Source: Nanobdellota archaeon
GTDB lineage: Archaea > Nanobdellota > Nanobdellia > Pacearchaeales > GW2011-AR1
DNA: 8,730 nucleotides
Direction of reading: 5' to 3'
NCBI GenBank assembly: GCA_018901375.1
Contig: JAHIEP010000137.1
Span: forward strand, 1 to 8,730
The position numbers and the translations under genes are program-made. Below the pieces are notes generated by a model. It saw nothing but the letters and a program-made list of their open reading frames with translations, searched no databases and was not told where the DNA came from. Every line of letters starts with the position of its first letter. Position 1 is the first letter of the stretch. Positions 1 to 5,947 of the stretch are shown one piece after another.

Positions 1-12
1 CAGTAGATTGAA
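1..12 (+). repeat. Left terminal inverted repeat of the IS
   Basis: CAGTAGATTGAA is the exact reverse complement of 1431-1442. The match breaks down from the 13th base inward. Confidence 0.9.
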
Positions 13-20
13 GTAACTCG

Positions 21-42
21 ATATTTATAACATAAATTATAA
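21..42 (+). promoter_or_regulatory. Candidate transposase promoter (two overlapping TATA-like boxes)
   Basis: There are two A/T-rich TATA-like stretches, ATATTTATAA at 21-30 and AAATTATAA at 34-42. With the usual archaeal distance of about 26 bp from TATA centre to start, transcripts would begin near 51 or near 64. Either start lies within the hairpin at 48-86, which matters for whether that hairpin can form. Which box is used cannot be told from the sequence. Confidence 0.45.
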
Positions 43-47
43 GAAAC

Positions 48-86
48 TACACCTCCAATTTAGTTTACGAACTGAAAGGAGGTGTA
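48..86 (+). promoter_or_regulatory. Hairpin that sequesters the transposase Shine-Dalgarno sequence
   Basis: TACACCTCC at 48-56 is the perfect complement of GGAGGTGTA at 78-86, which contains the transposase ribosome binding site just before the ATG at 90. Inside, 59-65 pairs with 70-76 (seven pairs, one G-U) around a TACG loop at 66-69. A transcript covering the whole leader would fold the binding site into a stem of 16 pairs. One starting within 48-64 would lose part or all of the 5' arm. This resembles known IS designs, such as IS10 and IS50, in which read-through mRNA is translated poorly. The pairing is seen; the function is inferred. Confidence 0.7.
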
Positions 87-89
87 ATT

Positions 90-1268
90 ATGATAAAAAT
101 ATATGTTAATAGATTTATAAAAACTTCTAAAACGAAATCTTTTGAAGATTCGACACTTAATTTAATCACAACAGTAATCAAAAAAGAATATCCGAAATTA
201 AATGCGAATATTCTTTTGCCAGTCGTTTTTGCTTCTGTTACAGAATCTACTGTAACAATGAGCATCAAAAAATTAAAAAAGAAAAACTTCATAGTTAAAT
301 CGAATAGGACGATTTTGGAATATCTTTCAAAAATTGAATCAAATACTGTGGAGTTAATAGCAATAAAAATAAGGACCATTTTATTTAAGATTGCAAGAAG
401 ATATGGATTTTTCAAAAGAAGAGTTGTTGTAAGTATTGATTTCCATGATAAACCATTTTATGGTAAAAAAGATACGTTTGGTACTGTGGGTACTAAACGA
501 AAGTTAGGAACAAACTTTGCATATAGTTACATAACAATTTGCATTTGCGAAGAAGGAATTAGATTTAATTTGGCAACAATTCCGGTAACAAAACAAAAAT
601 TAAAAAAGACTCTAATCGAAAGATTAATTACAGAAGCTCGAAAACACGTAAGTATAGGATTAATTTTACTAGATAGGGCATTCAACGGAGTTGAAACTTC
701 TCGACTTATCGACGATAAACATGCCTATTATGTAATGCCATTAATAGATAATAAGAAAATAGCAAGAGTATGCAAGACAACGAGAAAACTTGTTGTTTTG
801 CCATATATTTATTATGAAAATAGATCGAAAGAATATCGAAAAGAAATTCGTGTAATTGTCGATAATAGAAATAATAAAAATCATTTATTTACGACAAATA
901 TCAAAGGTAATAACAGGGCTCTTTTGTCGACAATAATATACATCTACAGAAAAAGATGGGGAATAGAAACAGGCTACAGAGTTTCAGGAAATTTTTATGC
1001 ATGGACAACTTCAGTAAAATTTAACACAAGAACATTCCTGGGACTACTATCTTTTTTGATGCAAGACTTTTGGGTTTTGTATAACTTTATTTTAAGGAAG
1101 GGTAATAAGAAACAACAGCCAAGAAAGACGCTATTGAAGAAATGTAAATCAATAGTTCGTTTCTTGAAGAAAAGTGCACAAGATATTAGATTTTATTGGA
1201 GACCAGAATATGAAGTGGAACTCTTTAAAGAAGACATTGCCGATTGTATAAAAAAGAAACTGACATAG
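90..1268 (+). CDS. ISH3-like DDE transposase
   Basis: A 392-aa transposase expected to catalyse excision and insertion of the element by the DDE metal-ion mechanism with an RNase H-like core. The first acidic residue lies in SIDFHDKPFYG (D117, with D120 nearby), the second in ILLDRAFNG (D195), and the glutamate in YRKRWGIETGYR (E293). The YRxRWxIExxYR signature and the DFHD..FYG motif are typical of ISH3-type and related IS4-like enzymes. The first 80 or so residues look like a helical DNA-binding region. The ATG at 90 is supported by AGGAGGTG at 77-84. The frame is intact, of family length, and very rich in Lys/Arg and in A-ending codons, unlike its neighbours. The DDE assignment is firm; the exact IS subgroup is less so. 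Confidence 0.9.
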   Translation: MIKIYVNRFIKTSKTKSFEDSTLNLITTVIKKEYPKLNANILLPVVFASVTESTVTMSIKKLKKKNFIVKSNRTILEYLSKIESNTVELIAIKIRTILFKIARRYGFFKRRVVVSIDFHDKPFYGKKDTFGTVGTKRKLGTNFAYSYITICICEEGIRFNLATIPVTKQKLKKTLIERLITEARKHVSIGLILLDRAFNGVETSRLIDDKHAYYVMPLIDNKKIARVCKTTRKLVVLPYIYYENRSKEYRKEIRVIVDNRNNKNHLFTTNIKGNNRALLSTIIYIYRKRWGIETGYRVSGNFYAWTTSVKFNTRTFLGLLSFLMQDFWVLYNFILRKGNKKQQPRKTLLKKCKSIVRFLKKSAQDIRFYWRPEYEVELFKEDIADCIKKKLT

Positions 1269-1442
1269 TAAGATTCATCAGCTATGGTTGCTTATAGCTT
1301 GAGCTGTTATATTTTAACAAAAAACCTTAAGACTTTTAGAATGAAATAAGGATTAGGTTTATAAATATTTTAGAAAGTCTTTAATTTGTAATTCATAATG
1401 ATAAAATCGTAATCGGATTTTTAAGAAAGATTCAATCTACTG
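1269..1442. other. Non-coding right end of the IS
   Basis: This is 174 bp without a gene. It holds a small hairpin, AGCTATGG at 1280-1287 against TTATAGCT at 1292-1299 (eight pairs, two G-U, loop TTGC), just after the transposase stop and possibly shaping its 3' end. It also has a distant 8-bp inverted repeat, AAGACTTT at 1329-1336 and AAAGTCTT at 1374-1381. A TATA-like TTTATAAATA near 1358-1367 points outward toward the radical SAM gene. The right terminal repeat closes the element at 1431-1442. Confidence 0.55.
1431..1442 (-). repeat. Right terminal inverted repeat of the IS
   Basis: TTCAATCTACTG is the exact reverse complement of the left end at 1-12 and marks the IS boundary with host DNA. 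Confidence 0.9.
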
Positions 1443-1457
1443 TTAATTACCATATTA

Positions 1458-1465
1458 TTTATATA
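1458..1465 (+). promoter_or_regulatory. TATA box of the radical SAM gene
   Basis: TTTATATA lies about 26 bp before the ATG at 1487, so transcription would start at or next to the start codon, giving a leaderless mRNA. No Shine-Dalgarno sequence precedes that ATG. The IS right end is only 15 bp upstream, so the TATA box was spared, but any upstream activator site would have been displaced. Confidence 0.65.
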
Positions 1466-1486
1466 GTCTTTGTGATAAGAAATTTT

Positions 1487-2608
1487 ATGACGGATGTGAA
1501 AGAGTGGTCTGATAAATATAATCCTTTTAATTCGAATAAGTTGTTTGCGCAAGCGCCGAAGTGGAGGGGGATTGTTCGGGGTGGTGATATTCCTGCTCCA
1601 ACTCTTGTGACTGTGGATCCTATTAATGTTTGTAATTATGGGTGCGTTTGGTGTAATGCTGAATATATTCTTAATCATAATATTGGGAAAATTGACAATG
1701 ATACCCTCGATGATATTGCAGATTATTTGTCGGAATGGGGCGTTGGTGCTGTTTGTGTTGCTGGAGGAGGGGAACCTTTAATGCATCCTTATCTTGGGAA
1801 GTTTGTTGAGAGGTTGACAAAAAATGGGATTCAGGTTGGTATTGTTACTAACGGGCTGTATATTGATAGGCATATTGATTATTTGAGCGATTGTACGTGG
1901 ATTGGTGTGAGTATGGATTGTGCGAGTCAGGAGACTTTGGAGAAATTAAAAAAAGCGAGGGCTGGAGATTTTGATAAGACTATTGAAGGGATTAAAAAAA
2001 TGACTCATCTTGGTGGCACTCTCGGCAAGAAGGGACAGGGTTATGGGGTGAGTTATAAGTTTTTGCTTCATCCGAAGAACGTCAAGGAGGTTTATGCTGC
2101 AGCTAAGATTGCCAAGGAGATTGGATGCCGTAATTTTCACGTGAGACCATTTGGGGCATCTTGGGATAAGGTTGGTAGTGATGATGTGAGTGTGTTTAGT
2201 GTCGGGGATATTGAGGAATTTAAGGATCAGATAAATCTAGCGAGAGAATTAGAAAATGAGACCTTTAAGGTTTTTGGGATTACTCATAAATTTGATGGGG
2301 ATCTTAGAAAGTCAAATGAATTTAATTCCTGTCATGCTGTTTTCATGACTGGAGTGTTTATGCCTCCTACTTCTAATAATCAAAAATTTGATTTTGGAAT
2401 GTGTTGCGACCGAAGAGGTGACGAAAATTTGACTCTTAGAAATTTGAATTCTACTTCTGAAGTTTCTGATTTTTGGGGATCTGAAGAGCACTGGAAAAAG
2501 TTCGATGAGATAAAACCTAAGAGTTGTCCGAGGTGTACTTACCAACCGCATAATCAGATTTTTGAAAAGGCTGTTGAGGAAGATAATATGACTATTGATT
2601 TTATTTAG
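1487..2608 (+). CDS. Radical SAM protein with SPASM/twitch-like C-terminus
   Basis: A 373-aa radical SAM enzyme, expected to cleave S-adenosylmethionine at a [4Fe-4S] cluster and start radical chemistry on an unknown substrate. The cluster motif is CNYGCVWC (C49, C53, C56), and AGGGEP (92-97) is the SAM-binding GGE motif. The C-terminal third carries C282, C306, C307, C347 and C350, the last two as CPRC. This resembles the auxiliary-cluster region of SPASM or twitch proteins, which modify peptides and other macromolecules. A GTG at 1472 would add five residues, but the ATG at 1487 is preferred because the TATA box at 1458-1465 places the transcript start there. Neighbours give no pathway clue: an IS upstream and rpb10 converging downstream. 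Radical SAM identity is certain; the substrate is unknown. Confidence 0.9.
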   Translation: MTDVKEWSDKYNPFNSNKLFAQAPKWRGIVRGGDIPAPTLVTVDPINVCNYGCVWCNAEYILNHNIGKIDNDTLDDIADYLSEWGVGAVCVAGGGEPLMHPYLGKFVERLTKNGIQVGIVTNGLYIDRHIDYLSDCTWIGVSMDCASQETLEKLKKARAGDFDKTIEGIKKMTHLGGTLGKKGQGYGVSYKFLLHPKNVKEVYAAAKIAKEIGCRNFHVRPFGASWDKVGSDDVSVFSVGDIEEFKDQINLARELENETFKVFGITHKFDGDLRKSNEFNSCHAVFMTGVFMPPTSNNQKFDFGMCCDRRGDENLTLRNLNSTSEVSDFWGSEEHWKKFDEIKPKSCPRCTYQPHNQIFEKAVEEDNMTIDFI

Positions 2609-2802
2609 AACTTTTTGAACTTGTTGACTAATTCCAGGGTGTCTGATTGTCCTAGGATTTGTGCTCGGCAGCAGTATCGCTTTGTGCCCAATTCATCTAG
2701 GGCTTCTTTTTGAGATTTCCCTTCTTCAACTAATTTCTTGAATTTTGGGTACAAATGTGCAATTGGTTTCCCGCAAGAGAAACACCTAATTGGTATTATC
2801 AT
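2605..2802 (-). CDS. rpoN: DNA-directed RNA polymerase subunit N (Rpb10)
   Basis: A 65-aa protein matching archaeal RNA polymerase subunit N, the Rpb10 homologue, which helps assemble the Rpb3/Rpb11-like D-L platform. It starts MIIPIRCFSCGK, the family's hallmark N-terminus. The zinc ligands are C7, C10, C44 and C45, the last two in the YCCR motif. Length is close to the usual 55-70 residues. The ATG at 2800-2802 is about 26 bp from a TATA box, implying a leaderless mRNA. The stop codon overlaps the radical SAM stop tail to tail. In many archaea this gene lies with ribosomal protein genes L13 and S9 and rpoK; none are visible here. The archaeal symbol rpoN is unrelated to bacterial sigma-54. 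Confidence 0.93.
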   Translation of the reverse strand: MIIPIRCFSCGKPIAHLYPKFKKLVEEGKSQKEALDELGTKRYCCRAQILGQSDTLELVNKFKKF

Positions 2803-2823
2803 ATTTGAGTAGCGAAATTTGGC

Positions 2824-2832
2824 TATTTAAAA
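2824..2832 (-). promoter_or_regulatory. TATA box of rpb10
   Basis: On the minus strand this reads TTTTAAATA, centred 26 bp upstream of the rpb10 ATG, so the transcript should start at or beside the start codon. It is one half of a compact divergent promoter region with the ABC transporter operon. Confidence 0.6.
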
Positions 2833-2846
2833 CTTACGATGAGTAA

Positions 2847-2855
2847 TTTTATATA
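2847..2855 (+). promoter_or_regulatory. TATA box of the ABC transporter operon
   Basis: TTTTATATA is centred 26 bp upstream of the ATG at 2877. This predicts a leaderless operon transcript and decides the start codon over the in-frame TTG at 2871. Confidence 0.65.
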
Positions 2856-2876
2856 GGGGATTTTGTTTTATTGGCT

Positions 2877-3629
2877 ATGAAAAAGGTGAAGAGAAAAGAG
2901 CTGATTAGGTTGCGGGATGTGGCGAAGTTTTATGAGATGGGGGATTCTGTTGTTAAGGCTTTGAACAAAGTTAATTTTAAAGTTTATGCGGGTGAGTTTG
3001 TTGCAATTATGGGACCGTCGGGTTCTGGGAAAAGCACCGCTATGAATTTGGTTGGGAGTTTGGATACGCCGACGCATGGGACGATTTATCTAGATGAGCA
3101 TGATATCTCGACGTTGCATGAATCCGATTTGGCACAGATACGGGGGCAGAAAATAGGTTTTATTTTTCAATCATTTAACCTGATTCCTAACTTGACAGCT
3201 AAGGAGAATGTGATGTTGCCGATGATGTTTCAGGGTGACGATGTTGATGAGAGATCAGAGAAGGCTGAGGAGTTATTGAAATTGGTCGAGTTGACTGATA
3301 GGATGAATCATTATCCAGGAGAGTTGTCTGGGGGGCAGAGGCAGAGGGTTGCGATTGCTAGAAGTTTGGCGAATGATCCTGAAGTTATTTTGGCGGATGA
3401 GCCGACGGGGAATTTGGATACAAAGACTGGTGCGATTGTTATGGAATTTTTGGAGAAGTTGAACAAAGAGGGGAAGACTATTATTATGGTGACGCACGAT
3501 CCGGAATTGGCGAAGGCGCATGCTGATGTTGTTTATTGGTTGTTGGATGGGGAACTTGATAAGGTGACGAAAGGTGGGAAGAATCTTTTTAAGAGGACGA
3601 TTACGAAAACGGCGAAGAGGGGGAAATAA
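2877..3629 (+). CDS. MacB/LolD-type ABC transporter ATP-binding protein
   Basis: A 250-aa ATPase subunit that would drive the FtsX/MacB-like permeases encoded just downstream, at the inner face of the membrane. All nucleotide-binding elements are present: Walker A GPSGSGKST (46-54), Q-loop at Q98 in IFQSFNLIP, signature LSGGQRQR (150-157), Walker B ILADEP (171-176, with E175), D-loop region GNLD, and switch histidine H207 in MVTHDPE. The QSFNLIPNLTAKENV stretch is typical of the LolD/MacB/FtsE class, which work mechanically or on lipoproteins and peptides rather than importing small solutes. A short basic tail follows residue 230. The stop overlaps the permease start as TAATG, so the two are probably translationally coupled. 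The transported or remodelled substrate is not known. Confidence 0.93.
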   Translation: MKKVKRKELIRLRDVAKFYEMGDSVVKALNKVNFKVYAGEFVAIMGPSGSGKSTAMNLVGSLDTPTHGTIYLDEHDISTLHESDLAQIRGQKIGFIFQSFNLIPNLTAKENVMLPMMFQGDDVDERSEKAEELLKLVELTDRMNHYPGELSGGQRQRVAIARSLANDPEVILADEPTGNLDTKTGAIVMEFLEKLNKEGKTIIMVTHDPELAKAHADVVYWLLDGELDKVTKGGKNLFKRTITKTAKRGK

Positions 3630-4846
3630 TGTTTTTGGATTATTTTAATCTGGCTTTTGGTAATTTGAGGCATCGTGGGATTCGTTCTTGGTTAACGTTG
3701 CTTGGAATTTTTATTGGGGTGATGGCGGTTGTTTCTTTGATTAGTCTTGGAAATGGTTTACAGATGGCGGTTGCGGCACAGTTTGGAATTAGTAGTACTG
3801 AGGTTATAACTGTTCAGGCGGGGGGGGTTAGTGGTTCGGGGGCTCCGGGGGCAGGGGTTACGAATAAATTAACTCGGGATGATAACGATGCTATAGAAAG
3901 GTTGTCTAGTGTTGATTTGGCAATTCCACGAATTATTGCTACTGGGAAGATTGAGTATAATGATGTTGTTGGGTTTGGGATGGTGGGTTCTATGCCCGAC
4001 GGAGATAAGAGAAAGCTTGCTCATGAAGTTATGGAAGTCGAATCTACAGTTGGCAGAATGTTGAAGGATGATGATACGGGAAAGGTTGTTTTGGGTTGGG
4101 ATTTTTATAAAGATGATGATAAATTTGGAAAGGTTATTGTTCCTGGCAAAACTGTTTTGATTCAGGATGAAAAGTTTGAGGTGGTTGGGATTTTGAAGAA
4201 GAAGGGGAGTTTTCTTTTTGATAGTATAGTTTTGATGAATGATGATGATGTGATTAGGTTGTTTGATTATGGGGATGATGTTGATTTGATTGCGGTGAAA
4301 GTTAAGAGTAAGGATTTGATGGAGCGGGCAAAGGAGGATATTGAGAAATTGATGCGGAGGCGACGGGATGTTGATGTTGGGAAGGAGGATTTTTCGGTGT
4401 CGACGCCGGATGCGATGCTTGATACGGTGAATAGTGTACTTGGTGGGGTTCAGGCTTTTATTGTGATTATTGCCTCGCTGTCTATTTTGGTTGGGGCTGT
4501 GGGGATTGTTAATACGATGACGACTTCTGTTTTGGAGAGACGAAAGGAGATTGGGATAATGAAGGCGATTGGGGCGAAGAACTCTCAGATTTTTTTGCAG
4601 TTTTTGATTGAGTCGGGTTTGCTTGGTTTGGCTGGTGGTTTTGCTGGGGTTGTTTTTGGAGTGTTGATTGGAGTGGCTGGAGTTGCGGGGATTAATAATT
4701 TTATTGGTTCTGAGATTCCTATAAGTTTTGATTATGTTTTGATTGGTGGGGCTTTGGTCGGGAGCTTTTTTATTGGAGCGGTTGCTGGAATTGTTCCGGC
4801 AATGAATGCAGCTAAACAAAATCCTGTGGAGGCGCTTAGGGGATGA
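3629..4846 (+). CDS. FtsX/MacB-like ABC transporter permease 1
   Basis: A 405-aa integral membrane permease that should pair with the upstream ATPase. The order is an N-terminal membrane segment (about 21-41), a large extracytoplasmic domain of the MacB periplasmic-core type (about 45-265), and three C-terminal membrane segments (about 272-297, 324-352 and 367-391). The FtsX cytoplasmic coupling motif MTTSVLERRKEIGIMKAIGA lies at 297-316, and the C-terminus ends in the family-typical PVEALRG. Length matches the family. The start overlaps the ATPase stop (TAATG) and the stop overlaps the GNAT start (ATGA). The sense strand is strikingly G+T-rich and poor in C, which leaves long open antisense frames that are not genes. 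Confidence 0.92.
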   Translation: MFLDYFNLAFGNLRHRGIRSWLTLLGIFIGVMAVVSLISLGNGLQMAVAAQFGISSTEVITVQAGGVSGSGAPGAGVTNKLTRDDNDAIERLSSVDLAIPRIIATGKIEYNDVVGFGMVGSMPDGDKRKLAHEVMEVESTVGRMLKDDDTGKVVLGWDFYKDDDKFGKVIVPGKTVLIQDEKFEVVGILKKKGSFLFDSIVLMNDDDVIRLFDYGDDVDLIAVKVKSKDLMERAKEDIEKLMRRRRDVDVGKEDFSVSTPDAMLDTVNSVLGGVQAFIVIIASLSILVGAVGIVNTMTTSVLERRKEIGIMKAIGAKNSQIFLQFLIESGLLGLAGGFAGVVFGVLIGVAGVAGINNFIGSEIPISFDYVLIGGALVGSFFIGAVAGIVPAMNAAKQNPVEALRG

Positions 4847-5271
4847 GAATAAGAAAAATAAAGAGGAATGAACTGAGAAAAACTAGCGAGTTAATGTTAG
4901 AAGTTTTCTCAAAGTCTCCGTTTAATGAGGAGTGTCCTATTGAAGACGTTATTGAAAGTTTGGAATTTTACTATAAGAATGCTGAAATATATATCGCCTA
5001 TTCTGACTCTATTGAAGGCGTTATTGTTTTTCAAATTGAGAAATGGTGGGAAGGAAATGTCTTGATTGTTCAGGATTTGGCTGTTAGGAAAAATTCTCAA
5101 AGAAAAAATATTGGGCGATTGTTGATGAATTTTCTAGATGAATTTTCTAAAAAGAAAGAAATTAAGAAAATTATTTTTGGAACGCATAGGGACTCTGATT
5201 CTGTTGATTTCTACAAGAAGTTGGGTTATAAGATAAATAGAAACGGGATTGTGATGGAGAAAATATTATGA
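4843..5271 (+). CDS. GNAT-family N-acetyltransferase
   Basis: A 142-aa protein with the GNAT fold, expected to transfer an acetyl group from acetyl-CoA to an amine on an unknown substrate. The core is the beta-4/alpha-3 region VQDLAVRKNSQRKNIGRLLMNF (about 76-97), where QRKNIGR occupies the pyrophosphate-binding loop. The family pattern is Q/R-x-x-G-x-G/A; here the first glycine is replaced (N89) and only G91 remains, so binding may be weaker. The later VDFYKKLGYK (121-130) is the usual GNAT C-terminal motif. It starts inside the permease 1 stop (ATGA) and its own stop overlaps another ATG at 5268. It is more A/T-rich than the permeases. It may modify a transporter-linked substrate, but this is inference from position. 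Confidence 0.82.
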   Translation: MRIRKIKRNELRKTSELMLEVFSKSPFNEECPIEDVIESLEFYYKNAEIYIAYSDSIEGVIVFQIEKWWEGNVLIVQDLAVRKNSQRKNIGRLLMNFLDEFSKKKEIKKIIFGTHRDSDSVDFYKKLGYKINRNGIVMEKIL

Positions 5272-5294
5272 TAGGCGCTGAGAGTGTTTTGTAT
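5268..5294 (+). pseudogene. Remnant of a permease start (broken 5' end of permease 2)
   Basis: An ATG overlapping the GNAT stop as ATGA opens a frame reading MIGAESVLY, then runs into unrelated sequence and stops after 17 codons. The permease at 5948 begins MIGIESIRY: six of nine residues are identical, two of the three differences being conservative or tolerated, and 19 of 27 bases match, including the first nine. The preceding bases (GGAG, then ATT just before the ATG) are also alike. The position is exactly where a coupled permease gene would start, as in the two earlier ATGA/TAATG junctions. It is best read as the original start of permease 2, cut off by an insertion. A short chance match or an old tandem duplication remain possible. 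Confidence 0.6.
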
Positions 5295-5307
5295 TTAGAG
5301 GTGGTAA

Positions 5308-5796
5308 ATGAGGATTTTTGAAGTGGATGTTTCTGGCGAGGATTTACTAAGTAAGAACTATGTTATTTGTATTGCAGATAAGAATGATACAATAAGAGGT
5401 TTTAAATTTTCTAATAAATTGGTCCAGGATTTAAGTTCTAGATACGGGCAGGGATTTTATAGATATTCCAAATCTAAAAAAGGTAAATCTAATTTTAAAG
5501 TGAGATTATATTGTGTGATTATATATCATTTGTTTAAAGATATAAAAATCGATGAAGAATTACAGTTAAAAATTTGTAACGATTTTGATGGTAGATCAAG
5601 CTACATTAGAGAGTCATTATTATATTTTCTAGGAAATAATTTAAATTTGATTACTAGTGATAATATCTGTTTTGAGAAACTGCCTGCGAATTCTCTTGCC
5701 CATAAAAATGCTTTCTTAATAAGAAAAAATAAAAAGGGATTCTCTGACTTATGTATTGATATTAAATTGACGGATTTTGAAAAATGGTTAAAATAA
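5308..5796 (+). CDS. Unknown 162-aa protein, possible RNase H-like fold
   Basis: I do not recognise the family with confidence. The N-terminus MRIFEVDVSGEDLL, followed by a second strand VICIAD and a turn into IRGFKFS, looks like the first hairpin of an RNase H-like fold, with D7 in the first catalytic position. A later NDFDG (91-95) and LAHKNAF (130-136) could hold further active-site residues. This is a weak resemblance to DUF3800 or RuvC-like nucleases, not an assignment. The middle is basic (YRYSKSKKGKSNFK, 51-64), which would suit nucleic-acid binding. GAGGTGG at 5298-5304 supports the ATG at 5308. The gene is much more A/T-rich than the permeases, lies between the permease-start remnant and a putative ncRNA on the opposite strand, and probably arrived as a cassette. 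Confidence 0.75.
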   Translation: MRIFEVDVSGEDLLSKNYVICIADKNDTIRGFKFSNKLVQDLSSRYGQGFYRYSKSKKGKSNFKVRLYCVIIYHLFKDIKIDEELQLKICNDFDGRSSYIRESLLYFLGNNLNLITSDNICFEKLPANSLAHKNAFLIRKNKKGFSDLCIDIKLTDFEKWLK

Positions 5797-5800
5797 AAAG
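5791..5800 (-). terminator. Poly-U terminator of the putative minus-strand RNA
   Basis: Read on the minus strand, the terminal stem of the putative RNA is followed by TCTTTTTATTTT, an oligo-T tract of the kind that ends archaeal transcripts. It lies over the last codons of the convergent 162-aa gene. Confidence 0.5.
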
Positions 5801-5894
5801 AGTACCGAAGAAGACTACGGGGAGTATTGCAACCCTAGTTTGCCCCTCTGGATTCAGCCGAAGCCTACCAAACGAACGCCCTAGCAGCCGGTAC
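5797..5894 (-). ncRNA. Putative structured non-coding RNA (about 95 nt)
   Basis: A GC-rich island (52 of 93 bases in 5802-5894) stands out from A/T-rich flanks. On the minus strand it starts GTACCG (5894-5889) and ends CGGTAC (5807-5802), giving a 6-bp closing stem. Hairpin 1 (5872-5847) has UUUGG pairing with CCAGA, then an internal loop, then GGC and GCU around a C(UUCG)G tetraloop. Hairpin 2 (5846-5819) has GGGG-CCCC and CAA-UUG pairs with a CUAGGG-containing loop; CUAGGG recurs in the 5' strand (5884-5879). An oligo-U tract follows the stem. A TATA box with a BRE-like element predicts a start at 5894, exactly the stem's first base. I recognise no known family: it is not a tRNA, 5S, SRP or RNase P RNA by eye. 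A plus-strand leader for permease 2 is the alternative. Confidence 0.6.
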
Positions 5895-5915
5895 GTGTTT
5901 GTAAGGAAATTGGAT

Positions 5916-5930
5916 AATTTAAATCTTTCT
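5916..5930 (-). promoter_or_regulatory. BRE/TATA promoter of the putative minus-strand RNA
   Basis: On the minus strand this reads AGAAAG followed by ATTTAAATT. The purine-rich AGAAAG fits an archaeal BRE next to a TATA box, and the box centre is 26 bp from 5894, the first base of the RNA's closing stem. The core ATTTAAATT is nearly symmetric, so orientation rests on the BRE-like flank. Confidence 0.5.
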
Positions 5931-5933
5931 ATT

Positions 5934-5940
5934 GGAGGGA
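5934..5940 (+). promoter_or_regulatory. Ribosome binding site of permease 2
   Basis: GGAGGGA lies seven bases before the ATG at 5948. Earlier genes in this operon rely on leaderless or overlapping starts, so this free-standing binding site is unusual and fits a start rebuilt by the inserted cassette. Confidence 0.6.
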
Positions 5941-5947
5941 TTTTATT

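Larger units (their letters stand above)
1..1442 (+). mobile_element. Complete ISH3-like insertion sequence
   Basis: The element is bounded by a 12-bp perfect inverted repeat, CAGTAGATTGAA at 1-12 and its complement at 1431-1442, and holds one DDE transposase gene. Its length of 1442 bp fits what is known of the ISH3 family, about 1.2-1.5 kb and largely archaeal. The window starts at the first base of the left end, so the target-site duplication cannot be tested; the right flank begins TTAATTACC. The transposase frame is open and has a ribosome binding site, so the copy may be functional. The A-rich coding strand contrasts with the G+T-rich sense strands of the host genes and fits recent arrival. 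The family name rests on motifs and layout, not on a database match. Confidence 0.88.

Noticed and set aside
65..415. 116-codon frame antisense to the transposase gene
   Set aside because: It is a hydrophobic, Phe-rich shadow of the A-rich transposase strand, with no ribosome binding site or TATA support.
3869..4819. Long open frame (316 codons) antisense to permease 1
   Set aside because: The predicted protein is Asn/His/Ile/Pro-rich with no fold or motif, and the frame stays open because the sense strand is G+T-rich and lacks the codons that give antisense stops. Permease 1 has full family features.
5797..5894. tRNA, 5S, SRP RNA or RNase P RNA in the GC-rich island
   Set aside because: There is no T-loop GTTCNANNC with matching acceptor stem, no SRP helix 8 motif, and no RNase P conserved regions that I can see. 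The length and three-part fold fit none of these.
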